Assembly (NCBI GenBank): GCA_004379165.1 | Contig: NKXK01000038.1 | Coordinates: forward strand, 1-60,511 | Reading direction: 5' to 3' | Origin: Rhodocyclaceae bacterium | Lineage (GTDB): Bacteria > Pseudomonadota > Gammaproteobacteria > Burkholderiales > Rhodocyclaceae | DNA: 60,511 bases | In this document: piece by piece, positions 25,909 through 34,848 of the stretch | How positions within the stretch are numbered: position 1 is the first letter of the stretch | How the letters are laid out: each line of letters begins with the position of its first letter | Notes under the pieces: generated by a model | Told to the model about the DNA's origin: nothing | The model's input: the letters and a program-made list of their open reading frames with translations, nothing else | Databases searched by the model: none | Program-made: the position numbers and the translations under genes

Positions 25909-26304
25909 ATCAATAGCGTCAGTGATACGGGCATCGGCATGTCCGCCGAGGTCGTCGCCGGGCCAAGGCAGCCGCTTCCGCTTCGAACTGCCGTTTGTCA
26001 CGACAGAGGATGTGCCGGCCATTCCCTCCAGCGCTATCCCGACCAGCACCGAGCGCCACCTGAGCATCCTGCTTGTGGAAGAACTGCCAGATACCAGAGA
26101 TGGACGGCTTCGAGGCTACCCGTCGCGGGGGTGGGCGAAGCCGGCGCCATCGCAGCCACGCAGCCAGTGACCGCCTTGACCGCCAACGCCATGAGCGGGG
26201 ACCGGGGAGCTTGCCTCGCCGCCGGCATGGACGACTACCTCGCCAAACCGTTCAAGCGCGACGATCTGGTCACACTCCTCGAACGTTGGCGTGACGGCCG
26301 CTGA
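25909..26304 (+). pseudogene. Hybrid sensor histidine kinase remnant (ATPase end plus receiver)
   Basis: Fragments in shifting frames show [12 protein letters not shown] (the G1 box of a histidine-kinase ATPase domain), then [11 protein letters not shown] (its C-terminal end), then [11 protein letters not shown] (start of a receiver domain), MDGFEATRR, and finally [41 protein letters not shown], the end of a receiver with the conserved Lys. The 5' part is missing and the IS630 remnant sits where it should be. The final 45 residues still form an open frame, but the whole cannot encode a working kinase. The original may have been paired with the binding protein at 24370. Confidence 0.8.
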
Positions 26305-26357
26305 TCTGTGGCCAGTTTCACCAGAATGTCACATCGGGCGATTAAACTTGGCCGGTT

Positions 26358-27062
26358 ATGCCAATTCACCGCCTTTTACTTGCCACCCTGTTCATCGCCC
26401 TGATGGCGCCAGCCGCTCAAGCGGCGCGGCCGATGATCACCGACGATGCTCGGATCACCGACCCCGGCGCCTGTCAGCTTGAAACCTGGGCCCACCTGCA
26501 CCGGACCGAAAAGGATTTCTGGGCGCTACCGGCCTGCAATTTCAGCGGAAATTTCGAGTTCACCGCGGGGGGCGCGCTCGCCCGCCACGATGGCACCAGC
26601 ACCAGCGGTGCCTTTCTCGTGCAGGGCAAGACCCTGTTCCGACCGCTGACAACCAACGACTTCGGCATCGGCCTCGCCGCCGGTTATGCGACGCATACGG
26701 GGAGCGGCCAATCCGGCGCCCCCTACTTCTACGTGCCGGCCAGCCTGTCGCTGGCTGACGACCGGGTGGTGCTGCACCTGAATGTTGGCGCATTACGCGA
26801 ACGCGACCTGCGCGCATCACGCGCCACCTGGGGATTCGGCAGCGAGCTGCAAGCCACGGAACGGCTGTTCGTCATCGCTGAAACCTATGGCCAGCACGCG
26901 GACAAGGGTGCCGGCAGCCCGTACGTCCAGCTCGGCCTGCGCTACTGGGTCGTTCCGGGTCATGTGCAGGTCGACACCACCTGGGGCAGCCGTGTCAGCG
27001 AACTGCAGGCTGAACGCTGGTTCTCCATCGGCCTGCGCCTGCTCTCTCCGCGGCTCTTCTAG
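26358..27062 (+). CDS. Putative outer-membrane beta-barrel protein
   Basis: The 234-residue protein has a clear signal peptide (about 1-22, LATLFIALMAPAAQA). The mature part is rich in alternating hydrophobic/polar strands and aromatic girdle residues, ends in an aromatic Phe (LSPRLF), and has few cysteines, all features of small outer-membrane barrels. I do not recognise a specific family. It begins 54 bp after the kinase remnant and is monocistronic. Confidence 0.6.
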   Translation: MPIHRLLLATLFIALMAPAAQAARPMITDDARITDPGACQLETWAHLHRTEKDFWALPACNFSGNFEFTAGGALARHDGTSTSGAFLVQGKTLFRPLTTNDFGIGLAAGYATHTGSGQSGAPYFYVPASLSLADDRVVLHLNVGALRERDLRASRATWGFGSELQATERLFVIAETYGQHADKGAGSPYVQLGLRYWVVPGHVQVDTTWGSRVSELQAERWFSIGLRLLSPRLF

Positions 27063-27154
27063 CGCAATTCACGCTGCTGTTTCATCAAATCGTCACATTG
27101 GTGACCCGTGGGCTATGCAAAAATTCATAGGCTTCAACTACCCACAGGTGCACC

Positions 27155-27529
27155 ATGGTTTTCTTCGAACTGTTTTCCCATAACCCCACCATCGTCAAGG
27201 TGCCTACCGGTGAGGCCCTGTTTCGCGAAGGCGAAGAGGGACACCTGATGTTCGTGCTGGCAACCGGCACGGCGGAAGTGATCGTCAATAACCGCGTCGT
27301 CGAGGAACTGCAGCATGGCAACATCGTCGGCGAACTCGGCATTGTTTCGCCAGGGCCGCGCTCGGCGACGGTCGTCGCCACCACCGATTGCGAATTCGTT
27401 GCCGTTGACGAAAAGCGTTTCCAGTTTCTCGTTCAGCAGACACCTTTCTTCGCGACGCAGGTGATGCGTGTGCTTGCCGAACGCCTGCGCTCTGCAAATC
27501 AGATGCTGACGCCGGTCGAGGACATCTGA
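27155..27529 (+). CDS. Single-domain cyclic nucleotide-binding protein
   Basis: The 124-residue protein consists of one cyclic nucleotide-binding domain: KVPTGEALFREGEEGHLMFVLATGTAEVIV (first strands), GNIVGELGIVSPGPRSATVVATTDCEFVAV (phosphate-binding cassette with Glu and Arg) and a C-terminal helix. There is no DNA-binding helix-turn-helix, so it is not a Crp-type regulator; it may regulate a partner by nucleotide-dependent contacts. Its 3' end overlaps the convergent Cys-rich gene by 31 bp. Confidence 0.85.
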   Translation: MVFFELFSHNPTIVKVPTGEALFREGEEGHLMFVLATGTAEVIVNNRVVEELQHGNIVGELGIVSPGPRSATVVATTDCEFVAVDEKRFQFLVQQTPFFATQVMRVLAERLRSANQMLTPVEDI

Positions 27530-27720
27530 TCGGTCGGCTGCGGCAGATATTCGCCGCACCAGGCGTGCGCCGACACCGTCGGGAAGCGCCAGTGATGGAT
27601 TTCGCGCGGCGAGCTGTCGCCCGCGAACTGCGGTGGAAAGCGGTGGCACTGGCCGCTCATCGCGTCCAGCGGCTGAAAATATCGGCACTGCTCGCAGTGC
27701 GGCGTCGGGTGGGTCATCAA
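27499..27720 (-). CDS. Small Cys-rich protein
   Basis: The 73-residue protein has four cysteines arranged as CEQC near residue 9, GQCHRFPPQ and HAWCGEY, which could bind zinc or an iron-sulfur cluster. It is hydrophilic, with no signal or membrane segment. It starts 15 bp after the GT4 gene stop in the same direction, so it is probably the last gene of that operon. I do not recognise the family and the function is unknown. An ATG one codon later is equally possible as start. Confidence 0.6.
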   Translation of the reverse strand: MMTHPTPHCEQCRYFQPLDAMSGQCHRFPPQFAGDSSPREIHHWRFPTVSAHAWCGEYLPQPTDQMSSTGVSI

Positions 27721-27735
27721 TCAACTCGTGAGATA

Positions 27736-28944
27736 TCAGAGGGGCGTGCTGCTCGCCAAAGGATCGGCCGCTGCGGTGAACGCGGATTCCGACGCAATTT
27801 CCGCACCCGCCCAACGCCGGTAGCAGGCCGCCAACCGCCCGGCCATCGCGGTATCCGACCATTCACTGGCGTAGACAGGCGCATCTTCACGCAAATGGCG
27901 CCAGGCCGATGGTCGGTTCAAAAGATGGGCCACCGTTTCACCAAAGGCCTTGGGATCATCAGGTGGCGAAAATGCACCGCGACCGGGCGCCAGAATATCC
28001 GTCGTCCCCATTTCGGACAGCGCCACCACCGGCAAGCCGGCAGCCATCGCTTCGAGCAGCACCAAGCCTTGCGTTTCCGTCCGCGACGCAAAAACGAAGA
28101 CATTGGCGGCGGCATAGCAGGCCGGCAACTCCTCGCTGCGGTCAAGGTAGCCGATGAACTGTACGTGGTCGCGCAAGCCGAGCGCCTTCACCTTTTCCTT
28201 CAGATCGGCGACCGCCGGCCCTTCGCCGGCGATCAGCAGCAGGATGTCCGGCCGCAGGCGACGTGTGTATTCCAGCGCGTGCAGCAGGAAGCCGATATTC
28301 TTTTCATGGGCGACGCGGCCGACATATAGCGCCACCGGCCGGGTGGACAAAATGCCGTATTTGTAACGCAAAGCCGGTCCATTGCCCCCGGTGAACTGCG
28401 CGACCGGGATACCGGTCGGCAGCACTTCCATCTCCCGGATAACACCGTAGCTGGCCAGCCGCTCACGCATGGCCGTTGACGGCACGATCACCGCGTCCAG
28501 CGCGTTGCATTGCGTCCGCGCCAGGCGGCGCGCCAGCCCCTTCAGCCAGTTTGCCGGCAACAAGGCGGCGTAGTGCTGCAAGTATTCCTCGAAAAAGGTG
28601 TGATAAGTCGCCACCACCGGCAGACGCAACTGCCGGGCCGCCTTCAGGCCGGCATAGTGGGCGATGAATGGCGTCTGGATGTGAATCAGGTCACAATCCT
28701 GCGCCGCCGCCAGCACTGCGCGATGCATTGCCCGCCAGCCGACCAGCCGGTCTTCGCGATCCCCCGGCACCGGGCGCCCCGGCACGCGGACGATGCCCGG
28801 CAAATCACCTTCGCTGCCGTAGCGCGGCACGACGAGGCGGACCTCGACGCCATGTTCGACCAGCGCCCGGCGGAAAGTCTCGATCGAGGTCGAGACGCCA
28901 TTCACCCGCGGAAAATAGACATCGGACACCATCAACACGCGCAT
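27736..28944 (-). CDS. Glycosyltransferase family 4
   Basis: The 402-residue GT-B glycosyltransferase has an N-terminal Rossmann domain (MRVLMVSDVYFPRVNGVSTSIETFRRAL) and a C-terminal nucleotide-sugar domain with VGRVAHEKNIGFLLHAL, IAGEGPAVADLKEKV and the donor-binding ETQGLVLLEAMAAGLPVVA motif. It resembles family 4 enzymes that add sugars to lipids such as diacylglycerol or polyprenyl carriers. The start at 28944 is one base after the LpxH-like gene's stop, so the two are coupled. It is homologous to the second GT4 at 37367. The acceptor is unknown. Confidence 0.9.
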   Translation of the reverse strand: MRVLMVSDVYFPRVNGVSTSIETFRRALVEHGVEVRLVVPRYGSEGDLPGIVRVPGRPVPGDREDRLVGWRAMHRAVLAAAQDCDLIHIQTPFIAHYAGLKAARQLRLPVVATYHTFFEEYLQHYAALLPANWLKGLARRLARTQCNALDAVIVPSTAMRERLASYGVIREMEVLPTGIPVAQFTGGNGPALRYKYGILSTRPVALYVGRVAHEKNIGFLLHALEYTRRLRPDILLLIAGEGPAVADLKEKVKALGLRDHVQFIGYLDRSEELPACYAAANVFVFASRTETQGLVLLEAMAAGLPVVALSEMGTTDILAPGRGAFSPPDDPKAFGETVAHLLNRPSAWRHLREDAPVYASEWSDTAMAGRLAACYRRWAGAEIASESAFTAAADPLASSTPL

Positions 28945-28945
28945 C

Positions 28946-29731
28946 TCAAACCTCCGCGGCTTCCGGCGCCGGCGCCGCCAGGGCCGGAATCGCCTGCCGC
29001 ACGCCCCAGGCCACCAGTTCCAGCCGGCCGTCGAAGTGCTCGACGATGGCGGTACAGGAGTCGACCCAGTCGCCGCAGTTGATGTAGGTGAGGCCGTTGA
29101 TCTCGCGGATGGTCGCCCAGTGGATGTGGCCACAGATGACGCCATCGAGGCCGCGATCTCGGGCGTGGTGCACCGCCGATTCCTCGAAATCGAAAATGAA
29201 GTTCAGCGCCGTCTTCACCTTGCGCTTGGCGTAGCCGGCCAGCGACCAATAGCCGGGAATACCCAGCTTGCGACGCACCCACGACAGTTGGGCATTGAGC
29301 CGGACCAGCACTTCGTAAGCCTTGTCGCCGAGGATCGCCACCCAGCGATGGTGACGCGTCACCTGATCGAAGACGTCGCCGTGGATGAGCAGGAAGCGCC
29401 GGCCATCGACCGTTTCATGCACCAGTTCCGAGGCGACCTCGATGTCACCAAACACCGTGCCGCAGTAATCGCGCAAGGCCTCGTCGTGATTGCCCGGTAC
29501 GAGCACGATGCGCTCGCCGTGGCGCGCCCGGCGCAGCAGTTTCTGCACCACCGTGTTCTGCGCCGGCGTCCAGCAGATGCTGCGACTCATCGCCCAGAAG
29601 TCGATGATGTCGCCGATCAGGAAAGTTTGTTCGGACGAATACTCGCGCAGGAAATCAAGGAGACTTTCCGCCTGGCACGCACGGGTGCCGAGGTGGATAT
29701 CGGACAGGAATACGGATCTGACCTTGGGCAT
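28946..29731 (-). CDS. LpxH-like UDP-2,3-diacylglucosamine diphosphatase family protein
   Basis: The 261-residue calcineurin-like phosphoesterase has the metal motifs in order: SDIHLG (near residue 10), GDIIDFW, GNHDE, HGD (after LLI) and GHIHWA. These match the LpxH family, which cleaves UDP-2,3-diacylglucosamine to lipid X in lipid A synthesis. The C-terminal tail is rich in Ala/Pro. Because it sits in a glycosyltransferase/PAP2 cluster rather than with other lpx genes, it may be a paralogue acting on a related pyrophosphate. The canonical lpxH cannot be excluded. Confidence 0.85.
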   Translation of the reverse strand: MPKVRSVFLSDIHLGTRACQAESLLDFLREYSSEQTFLIGDIIDFWAMSRSICWTPAQNTVVQKLLRRARHGERIVLVPGNHDEALRDYCGTVFGDIEVASELVHETVDGRRFLLIHGDVFDQVTRHHRWVAILGDKAYEVLVRLNAQLSWVRRKLGIPGYWSLAGYAKRKVKTALNFIFDFEESAVHHARDRGLDGVICGHIHWATIREINGLTYINCGDWVDSCTAIVEHFDGRLELVAWGVRQAIPALAAPAPEAAEV

Positions 29732-29798
29732 GGCGACATCTTGATGGCAGCCGATGACCCTACCGTGACGCCAACATTACAGTTGCGTGACGATCCGC

Positions 29799-30581
29799 TC
29801 AGGCCACCGCCGGCTGGATGGTATCGCTTTGGCGCTGACGCGTTGCCAACCAGAGGCCGCCCAAGGCCCAGGAAAAAATCGCAAGACGGATGGGGAGCGA
29901 CGCATCGTAGCCCTGTCCATCCAGCGGCAGCGTGAGGGTCGAGATGACCACAACCGTCACCAGCATCACCTTTTGGCGCCGCCCGACCTGCCAGCGGCAA
30001 TGCTGCTGGAGCAGCAGCGCCAGCCATGCTGCCGCCAGTCCGACCAAGGCACCGACCATGACATCCAGCGGCCAATGTGCGCCGACCGCAACGCGGGAGA
30101 ATCCCGCCAGCACCGCCAGGAGCAGCAACGTTACACGATAGCGACGGCATCCCGACAGGCCGATCAAAACCCCGACAAAGGCAAACAGCGAGGCCGTATG
30201 ACCGGAGGGCAAGGCATGACGGGTCACACGCGGACCAATGATGGTGATCAGTTCCGCCGGCAACACCGAGGCCGGACGCGGCAAGGCCGCCCATAGCTTG
30301 ATGCCCCGACTCAGCAAGCCAGCCAAAGCCGCAGACAACAGGATGGCGAAAAACACCCGCGGATAGCGAATGGCAAACGGCAGAAAGAGTGCGAACAGCA
30401 CGCGCTCGTCACCGAGGACCGTGATGCATTCCCAGAAAAGCGGCGGCAGGGTAGTGCTCCAAGCCTGTGCCATGAGAAAGCCACCCCCATACCCCAGCGT
30501 GCCGGCAAACAGGGCCGAAATAATGGCCAGCGGACCAATCAGCAGGGAGAGTTGCAACAAGTGCTCACGGGTATTGTTCAT
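29799..30581 (-). CDS. PAP2-family membrane phosphatase
   Basis: The 260-residue integral membrane protein has five to six predicted helices and the complete PAP2 catalytic signature: KLWAALPRP (KX6RP) near residue 90, PSGHT near 120 and SRVAVGAHWPLDV (SRX5H) near 165. Such enzymes dephosphorylate lipid phosphates or undecaprenyl pyrophosphate at the periplasmic face. Its start overlaps the stop of the GT39 gene upstream. Together they suggest a polyprenyl-phosphate-linked sugar transfer with lipid-carrier recycling. Confidence 0.88.
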   Translation of the reverse strand: MNNTREHLLQLSLLIGPLAIISALFAGTLGYGGGFLMAQAWSTTLPPLFWECITVLGDERVLFALFLPFAIRYPRVFFAILLSAALAGLLSRGIKLWAALPRPASVLPAELITIIGPRVTRHALPSGHTASLFAFVGVLIGLSGCRRYRVTLLLLAVLAGFSRVAVGAHWPLDVMVGALVGLAAAWLALLLQQHCRWQVGRRQKVMLVTVVVISTLTLPLDGQGYDASLPIRLAIFSWALGGLWLATRQRQSDTIQPAVA

Positions 30582-32248
30582 GGCATGCTCCTGACAACGG
30601 CCAGCACAAAACGTCCGCGCTCGCTCAACAACTCAAGATGCGCCGGCTGCAAGCGGCTTTCGAGTTCCGACAGGCGATCGCGACGGGTGAACACGACCTC
30701 GCCGACAACCGGCAAACGCGATGGCGTCACCGCCTGACGATAGACGCTGAAACTGGGCTGACTCACCCGATAGCTGACTACCGGCCACGCCTCTGCCCGC
30801 GAAATCTCCGCCAGCGCCTTGATCGGCACCTGGGTGACCGACATGATGGCCGGCGCCAGCAGGCCATTCAGCGCCACCGACTGCAGCAGGCCGATCAGCA
30901 CCAGCGTCTGCCATGGCGGAAGGCGTCTTGAAACAGCAAGAACCACCGAGACAAAGGCGAGCAGCGCCAGCCCGGCGATAAGCACGGGATCAAACGCCTC
31001 GATCAGGGCTGCCAGCATGGCCAGGTCGTCGGGCTTGACCAGTCGCTGCGAGAAGGCGGGGAGCAACACCGGCAAGAGCGCAATCAAGGCCATGCCCGCA
31101 ACACCCGGCAGCAATACCAACCAGCGCTGCTGCCGCAGCGGGCGGTAGCGAGCCATCAGGATGAACAGCGGGGTACAGCCGTAGAGCAGGTAATGCGGCA
31201 GTTGCGTGCGGGACAGCGAGAAGAAAACGAAGACGACCGAGAACCAGAGCACGAGAAAACGCAACAGGTGGGTTTCCGCCGCCATCTCACCCGCCACGCG
31301 CCAGTGCCGCCATGCCCGGCGCAGGCTGACCAGCAGCCACCCGGAAAACGGCAGCAGGACGAACGGCAGTACCAGCAGGTAATACAACGGATTGCCGCCG
31401 TGCCCCTCGAAGGTGCTGGTGTAGCGATTGACGTTGTGCTGCAGGTAAAAACCGCGGAAAAAGGCATCGCCCTGATCGAGATATACCAGCACATGCCAGG
31501 GCAAAACCGTGGCTATCAGCAACAACCAGGCGGGGAAATCGAGCAGCGCATCGCGGATCAGCCGCCATTGCCGGATCGACAACAGGTAGAGCCCACAGAC
31601 CAGCACCGGAAACATCAGCGCCACCGGCCCCTTGGTCAGGAAGCCTAACCCGAGTGCCAGCGCCGTCAGCCTCAAAGCAAGCCTCGCCCGGGCGCCATCG
31701 TTCTGGCGGGCGGCCTCGCTGTAGGCATAGATGCCAAACATCGACAAGGCCAGCCACAGGTTGAGCAAGGCATCGGCGATGGCCGCCTTGGCGATCATGC
31801 CGACCATCAGCGACAGGGTCATGACCAGCATCGCCAGCGGTGCATCGGCGCGTCGGCCATAGCGGGCACAGAACAGCCCGGTCGCCAGCACCCAGAGCAC
31901 CGCCGAAATCAGCGATGGCAGGCGAAAGCCCAGTTCGTTGATACCGAGAACGCTCACCGAAACGGCCTGCGCCCAGTAGATCAGGATCGGCTTGTCGTGC
32001 CGGGGTTGGCCGTTAAGGGTAGGCGAAACGAGATTGTCCGCCGCCAGCATCTCGCGCGTGGCTTCGGTAAACGCGCCCTCATCGACATCGGTCAGCGGTA
32101 GCGTGGCGGCGCCGAGAAAAAACGATAACAGCAGGGCAAGCAGCAGCATCCACGGCGATGAAAGCCATCTGCTCAGCGAAAAATGACGCCTGCTGACAGG
32201 TAGCGGCGTGGAGGAAGTCAAGGTGCTCGGCAACATACCGAGGAGCAT
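30578..32248 (-). CDS. ArnT-like glycosyltransferase, family 39
   Basis: The 556-residue GT-C membrane glycosyltransferase has about 12 predicted helices. The catalytic acidic pair is in the first periplasmic loop (LTDVDEGAFTEATREML), as in ArnT/dolichyl-phosphate-sugar transferases, followed by DKPILIYWAQ and LTKGPVALMFPV. These enzymes move a sugar from a polyprenyl-phosphate carrier to lipid A or protein. It lies just upstream of the PAP2 gene (4-bp overlap) in one operon. The sugar and acceptor are unknown; true ArnT is normally encoded with arnB/C/A/D, which are not present here. Confidence 0.85.
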   Translation of the reverse strand: MLLGMLPSTLTSSTPLPVSRRHFSLSRWLSSPWMLLLALLLSFFLGAATLPLTDVDEGAFTEATREMLAADNLVSPTLNGQPRHDKPILIYWAQAVSVSVLGINELGFRLPSLISAVLWVLATGLFCARYGRRADAPLAMLVMTLSLMVGMIAKAAIADALLNLWLALSMFGIYAYSEAARQNDGARARLALRLTALALGLGFLTKGPVALMFPVLVCGLYLLSIRQWRLIRDALLDFPAWLLLIATVLPWHVLVYLDQGDAFFRGFYLQHNVNRYTSTFEGHGGNPLYYLLVLPFVLLPFSGWLLVSLRRAWRHWRVAGEMAAETHLLRFLVLWFSVVFVFFSLSRTQLPHYLLYGCTPLFILMARYRPLRQQRWLVLLPGVAGMALIALLPVLLPAFSQRLVKPDDLAMLAALIEAFDPVLIAGLALLAFVSVVLAVSRRLPPWQTLVLIGLLQSVALNGLLAPAIMSVTQVPIKALAEISRAEAWPVVSYRVSQPSFSVYRQAVTPSRLPVVGEVVFTRRDRLSELESRLQPAHLELLSERGRFVLAVVRSMP

Positions 32249-32353
32249 AGTGCCTACCCATGACAGGGATGTTACGCCGGGGCGACACCTCCATGACCGG
32301 CCAGCGAGCGATGCTGCGGGCCCGCCCGCGTCAGCCAGCGAATTGAGCCGGAA

Positions 32354-33762
32354 TCAAGGCATCCAGAACTTTGACTTCTCCATCGCCGAGACGCTCGAAT
32401 CCGTGGCATCGCTGACCTTGAAATCAATCCGGTTCGGGCCTTGCGGCAGGCTGCCGGGTTCGGCGCGGACGATCAGGGTCAGCGCGCCGTATTCGCCGGC
32501 CGGGATGGCGATGCTGGATTCGCCGGCCAGTTGCAGGCTGTTTCCCTCCGGCAGGCTGACATCGAGTTCACGGGCAGCGTGGCTGGCGTTCAGGATACGC
32601 AGGCGGAAGGTGTTTTCGATCATGCCGTCGTCGGCTTCGCGTGCCAGACTGCTGCGGTCGTCCTTTTGCACCTCGACGCGCAGCAGCGGGCGAGTGGCAA
32701 TCGACCACGCGGTGGCGAAGGTCAGCGCGCAGAGCAGCAGCGTGTAGATCACCACCCGCGGCCGGATGGCGCGGCGGATGGCGGTCGCCAGTGTGTAGCG
32801 CTGGGCGATGGCGTTTTCGGTCGAATAGCGAATCAGGCCGCGCGGGTAATTGAGCTTGTCCATCACCTGATCGCAGGCGTCGATACAGGCGGCGCAGCCG
32901 ATGCACTCGTTCTGCAGCCCCTCGCGGATGTCGATGCCGGTCGGGCAGACCTGCACACAGATGCCGCAATCGACGCAGTCGCCCAGCCCCGCGGCCTTCG
33001 GATCGCTGCCCTTGGGGCGGGCGCCGCGCGGGTCGCCGCGCTGGGTGTCGTAGGCGATGATCAGCGTATCCGGGTCGAGCATGACGAACTGGAAGCGGGC
33101 GTAGGGGCAGATCTGCCGGCACATCTGCTCGCGCAGGAAGCCGGCGTTGCCATAGGTCATCGCCCCGTAGAACAGCACCCAGAAAAGCGACCAGGCGCCG
33201 ACGGTAAAGCTCGCCAGTTCGCCCAGCAGCTCGCGCACCGGCACGAAGTAGCCGACGAAGGTGATCCCGGTCCACAGCGAAAACAGCAGCCACGCCGCGT
33301 GCTTGGCGCCCTTGACGGTGATTTTGCGGGCGCTCCAGCCCTGGGCGTCGAGCTTCATGCGCTGCGAACGCTCGCCCTCGATCTTCTTTTCCATCCACAG
33401 GAAGATCTCGGTATAGACCGTCTGCGGACAACTGTAACCACACCATATTCGCCCGGCGACGGCGTAAACAGGAAGAGCGCAAAGGCGCCGATGATCATCA
33501 GCATGACCAGGTAGATCGTGTCCTGCGGCCAGAGCACCAGATCGAACAGATAGAACTTGCGGGCGTCGAGATCGAACAGCACGGCCTGCCGGCCATCCCA
33601 GGGAATCCAGCAGACGCCGTAGAACACCAGCTGCGTCAGCCAGACGAAGAACCAGCGCCAGCGGGTGAAGGGACCATCGACCGAGCGCGGATAAACCTTC
33701 GCCTCCGGGTCGCCGGCGGCTTTGATTTCGATGACTTTACGGGGAGGCTGGGGGCTGGACAT
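32354..33762 (-). pseudogene. ccoG: CcoG (cytochrome oxidase maturation) with one-base frameshift
   Basis: Two frames together form CcoG, the ferredoxin-like membrane protein that helps copper delivery to cbb3 oxidase. The first part (start ATG at 33762) encodes YPRSVDGPFTRWRWFFVWLTQLVFYGVCWIPWDGRQAVLFDL and helices. Near 33461-33466 the frame shifts by one missing base: GCCGTCGCC would restore AVAGRIWCGYSCPQTVYTEIF. The second part carries the remaining helices, two 4Fe-4S motifs (CVDCGICVQVCP and ECIGCAACIDACD) and the C-terminal immunoglobulin-like domain. Total length 1409 bp, one short of a 470-codon gene. It could be a real mutation or a sequencing error; ccoNOQP are not in the window. 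Confidence 0.85.
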
Positions 33763-33773
33763 GCGCGGCTCAC

Positions 33774-33798
33774 AAAAAATCCCCGACCGGCGGGGATT
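33774..33798 (-). terminator. Terminator between psd and ccoG
   Basis: On the minus strand AATCCCCG pairs with CGGGGATT around a CCGGT loop, followed by six T residues (33774-33779). It separates psd from the downstream, co-directional ccoG. Confidence 0.8.
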
Positions 33799-33888
33799 GG
33801 CAGGACGCATTTTAGAGACCGACGCCAGTCGGGCTTTTGATCTTTCCTAAAAAGCCACCCGCCGCCCCCCAAGCGGACTTCCATCGGG

Positions 33889-33926
33889 CTGCGGTCAACC
33901 CGAAAATCTGCCCAAAATCGGCAAGG
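33889..33926 (+). repeat. Dispersed 33-bp repeat, copy A
   Basis: This reads CTGCGGTCAACCCGAAAA, then TCTGC, then CCAAAATCGGCAAGG. It is the reference copy, in the spacer downstream of psd. It has only a weak CCGA/TCGG stem and so is not a classical REP palindrome. Confidence 0.75.
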
Positions 33927-33931
33927 CCGTT

Positions 33932-34801
33932 TCAGCCGCCCCGCCGCAGCAAGCCCTGCCCCATCCGGATGCGAATCCCCTCGGCGATGCCCTCACACAG
34001 CGCATGGCCCTTCGGCGCAAAGACAATGATCGTCGAGCCGTGCTCGAACCAGCCCATTTCCTCGCCCCGCCGGAAGCGGGCAGCGCAGGGAATGACGTTC
34101 GGGCCGCGATAGCGCAGGTGCAGCAGCACATCCAGCCAGTGCAGGCGGATGCTGGCGACGAGGATGGCGGCGACCGGCACCAGCAGCAATGGCGTATCGT
34201 CGGCGCTCAGCCGCGCCTCGATCACCGCCCGTTCGTTCTTGCAGAACAGGCGCTCGACACGCTTCAAGGCCACCGGATTGACGTTCCAGGTATCCCCGGA
34301 AATGTAGGTGACGCGGTCGACCACGCAATCGTCCGGCGCATGGAAGCGGTGGTACATCGCCGAGGTCAGGCGCAAGGTCACGTAGCTGCCGTCGCGGTAG
34401 CGTTCGGCGAGTTCCTCGCTGCCGAGCAGGTCGGCGACCTGGTATGGAAAGCCCTTGGCCTGAATGACTTCGGTGCCGTGCACCGGCCCGCAGGCGCCGA
34501 CGATGGCATCGCTCGGGCTGCAGATCACCGCCGGATCGGGGTCGATGGGGCGCATGCCGGGCTTCAGGGCACGGGTGAAGCAGGCGTGCAGGCTGCGATA
34601 GCGGCTCTCCGCCGCTTCGCTCAGATCCAGCTCGGTGAACAGGCGCCAGACGGCAATCGACAGACGGGTCAGCAGCGGGCTGTCGATGCGGCTGTACCAG
34701 CCCATGAAGCGGGTCACGGCATGGCGCGGCAGGCGGTTGGTGAGCAGGAAGTTGAGATCCTCGTTGGCGACGAGACTGGAGATGGCTTGGCGTATGGTCA
34801 T
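33932..34801 (-). CDS. psd: Phosphatidylserine decarboxylase
   Basis: The 289-residue pyruvoyl-dependent enzyme makes phosphatidylethanolamine. It shows SPSDAIVGACG, the conserved YHRFHAPDDC segment and the C-terminal processing site in WFEHGSTIIVF, where the proenzyme is cleaved between Gly and Ser to form the pyruvoyl group. The start at 34801 is conservative; an alternative ATG at 34867 would overlap the divergent aminotransferase gene. Neither has a strong ribosome binding site. It ends in a copy of the 33-bp repeat and a terminator. Confidence 0.93.
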   Translation of the reverse strand: MTIRQAISSLVANEDLNFLLTNRLPRHAVTRFMGWYSRIDSPLLTRLSIAVWRLFTELDLSEAAESRYRSLHACFTRALKPGMRPIDPDPAVICSPSDAIVGACGPVHGTEVIQAKGFPYQVADLLGSEELAERYRDGSYVTLRLTSAMYHRFHAPDDCVVDRVTYISGDTWNVNPVALKRVERLFCKNERAVIEARLSADDTPLLLVPVAAILVASIRLHWLDVLLHLRYRGPNVIPCAARFRRGEEMGWFEHGSTIIVFAPKGHALCEGIAEGIRIRMGQGLLRRGG

Positions 34802-34848
34802 CGTGTTGTAAAGCAGCTTGGGTAGAAGGAAGGCTTCAGGAGGAAGCC

